Below, piece after piece: positions 63,789 through 64,000 of a stretch of DNA of 64,000 nt. The position numbers and the translations under genes are program-made. Origin of the DNA: Pelagomonas calceolata (Eukaryota > Sar > Pelagophyceae > Pelagomonadales > Pelagomonadaceae); assembly GCA_918797485.1 (NCBI GenBank), contig CAKKNE010000001.1, positions 496,001 to 560,000 of the forward strand, read 5' to 3'. The stretch's first letter is position 1. Every line of letters begins with the position of its first letter. Under the pieces are notes generated by a model. That model made no database searches and was not told the DNA's origin. It was given only the letters and a program-made list of their open reading frames with translations.

Positions 63789-64000
63789 GGTCTTTGGTGG
63801 ATGCCCGAGGCGTTCGCACGACACTTTAATTACTTACTTGACAATGGCTTGTTTTTGGGGGTCTCCGCGTTTCGGCTTGCTCGCGTCGATGGCGTCTCGG
63901 GGCGTGCCTAGGAGTGGGTCTGGATATCTGTCACGAGCCCTGGCCGTGCTGATTCGCGTGCTGGCGCCGCGGGGTCGCCGCAGATCTCCGCAGAGCCGAA
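63789..64000. other. Window end, no gene seen
   Basis: The 3' flank of the MYST gene. It has CGCGTCGATGGCGTCTCGGGG at 63883, another stray copy of the introner interior block. No frame with protein-like features was seen. Confidence 0.4.

Overview
This window is nuclear DNA from a GC-rich, gene-dense eukaryotic microalga. The best guess is a pelagophyte stramenopile of the Aureococcus/Pelagomonas kind. That assignment is an inference. It rests on compact, mostly intron-poor genes with strong third-position G/C, a mix of algal functions (thylakoid insertase Alb3, glucuronokinase, SUN-domain and MYST proteins, 26S proteasome lid subunit), many secreted or membrane proteins of unknown function, and above all on short repeated introns that look like the introner elements known from Aureococcus. 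About 40 protein genes lie in 64 kb. No rRNA, tRNA or CRISPR was found.

Layout. 0-7 kb: sulfotransferase, amino-acid permease, two unrelated aspartate-aminotransferase-type enzymes facing away from each other, and a duplicated multi-pass membrane protein. 7.6-14 kb: a large acidic membrane protein, a hydrolase fragment beside a hairpin, a glycosyltransferase-like secreted protein, an NAD(P)-binding protein and an SGNH/PC-esterase-like protein. 14-24 kb: housekeeping block with an ATAD5-like clamp unloader, SIRT4-like sirtuin, proteasome subunit RPN3, renalase-like oxidoreductase, HscB co-chaperone and MIF tautomerase. 24-36 kb: coiled-coil protein, a pentameric-channel-like receptor fused to a nucleotidase-like domain, a UDG-like protein, Alb3/OxaI, folylpolyglutamate synthase. 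37-47 kb: ankyrin proteins, an odd 1.8-kb gene-poor stretch, a SUN-domain glycoprotein, a nucleotidyltransferase-glucuronokinase fusion and an ankyrin/U-box ligase. 47-64 kb: proteasome beta-like protein, spondin-N protein, serine carboxypeptidase, unknown membrane proteins, Mpv17 family, a short kinesin, a huge beta-helix membrane protein and a MYST acetyltransferase.

Three genome-scale patterns stand out. First, at least seven genes are interrupted by related 50-170 bp elements with CTGTGTGGAAATCAA-type inverted ends. In six or seven cases the element sits between 8-bp direct repeats, and removing the upstream repeat plus the element restores the expected protein exactly. The element supplies the AG acceptor and the target duplication supplies the GT (or GC) donor. 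Second, twelve intergenic regions carry a short CTAGTRTSTTAC-like motif ending in a palindromic CTAGC, usually 50-300 bp from a start codon. Third, thirteen gene pairs converge, and twelve of them are separated by fewer than 100 bp (down to 8 bp), so their 3' UTRs must abut or overlap.

Most gene starts were set on the first in-frame ATG that gives a sensible N terminus. Genes with a doubtful start (UDG-like, ankyrin/U-box, the 52.7-kb membrane protein) are marked.
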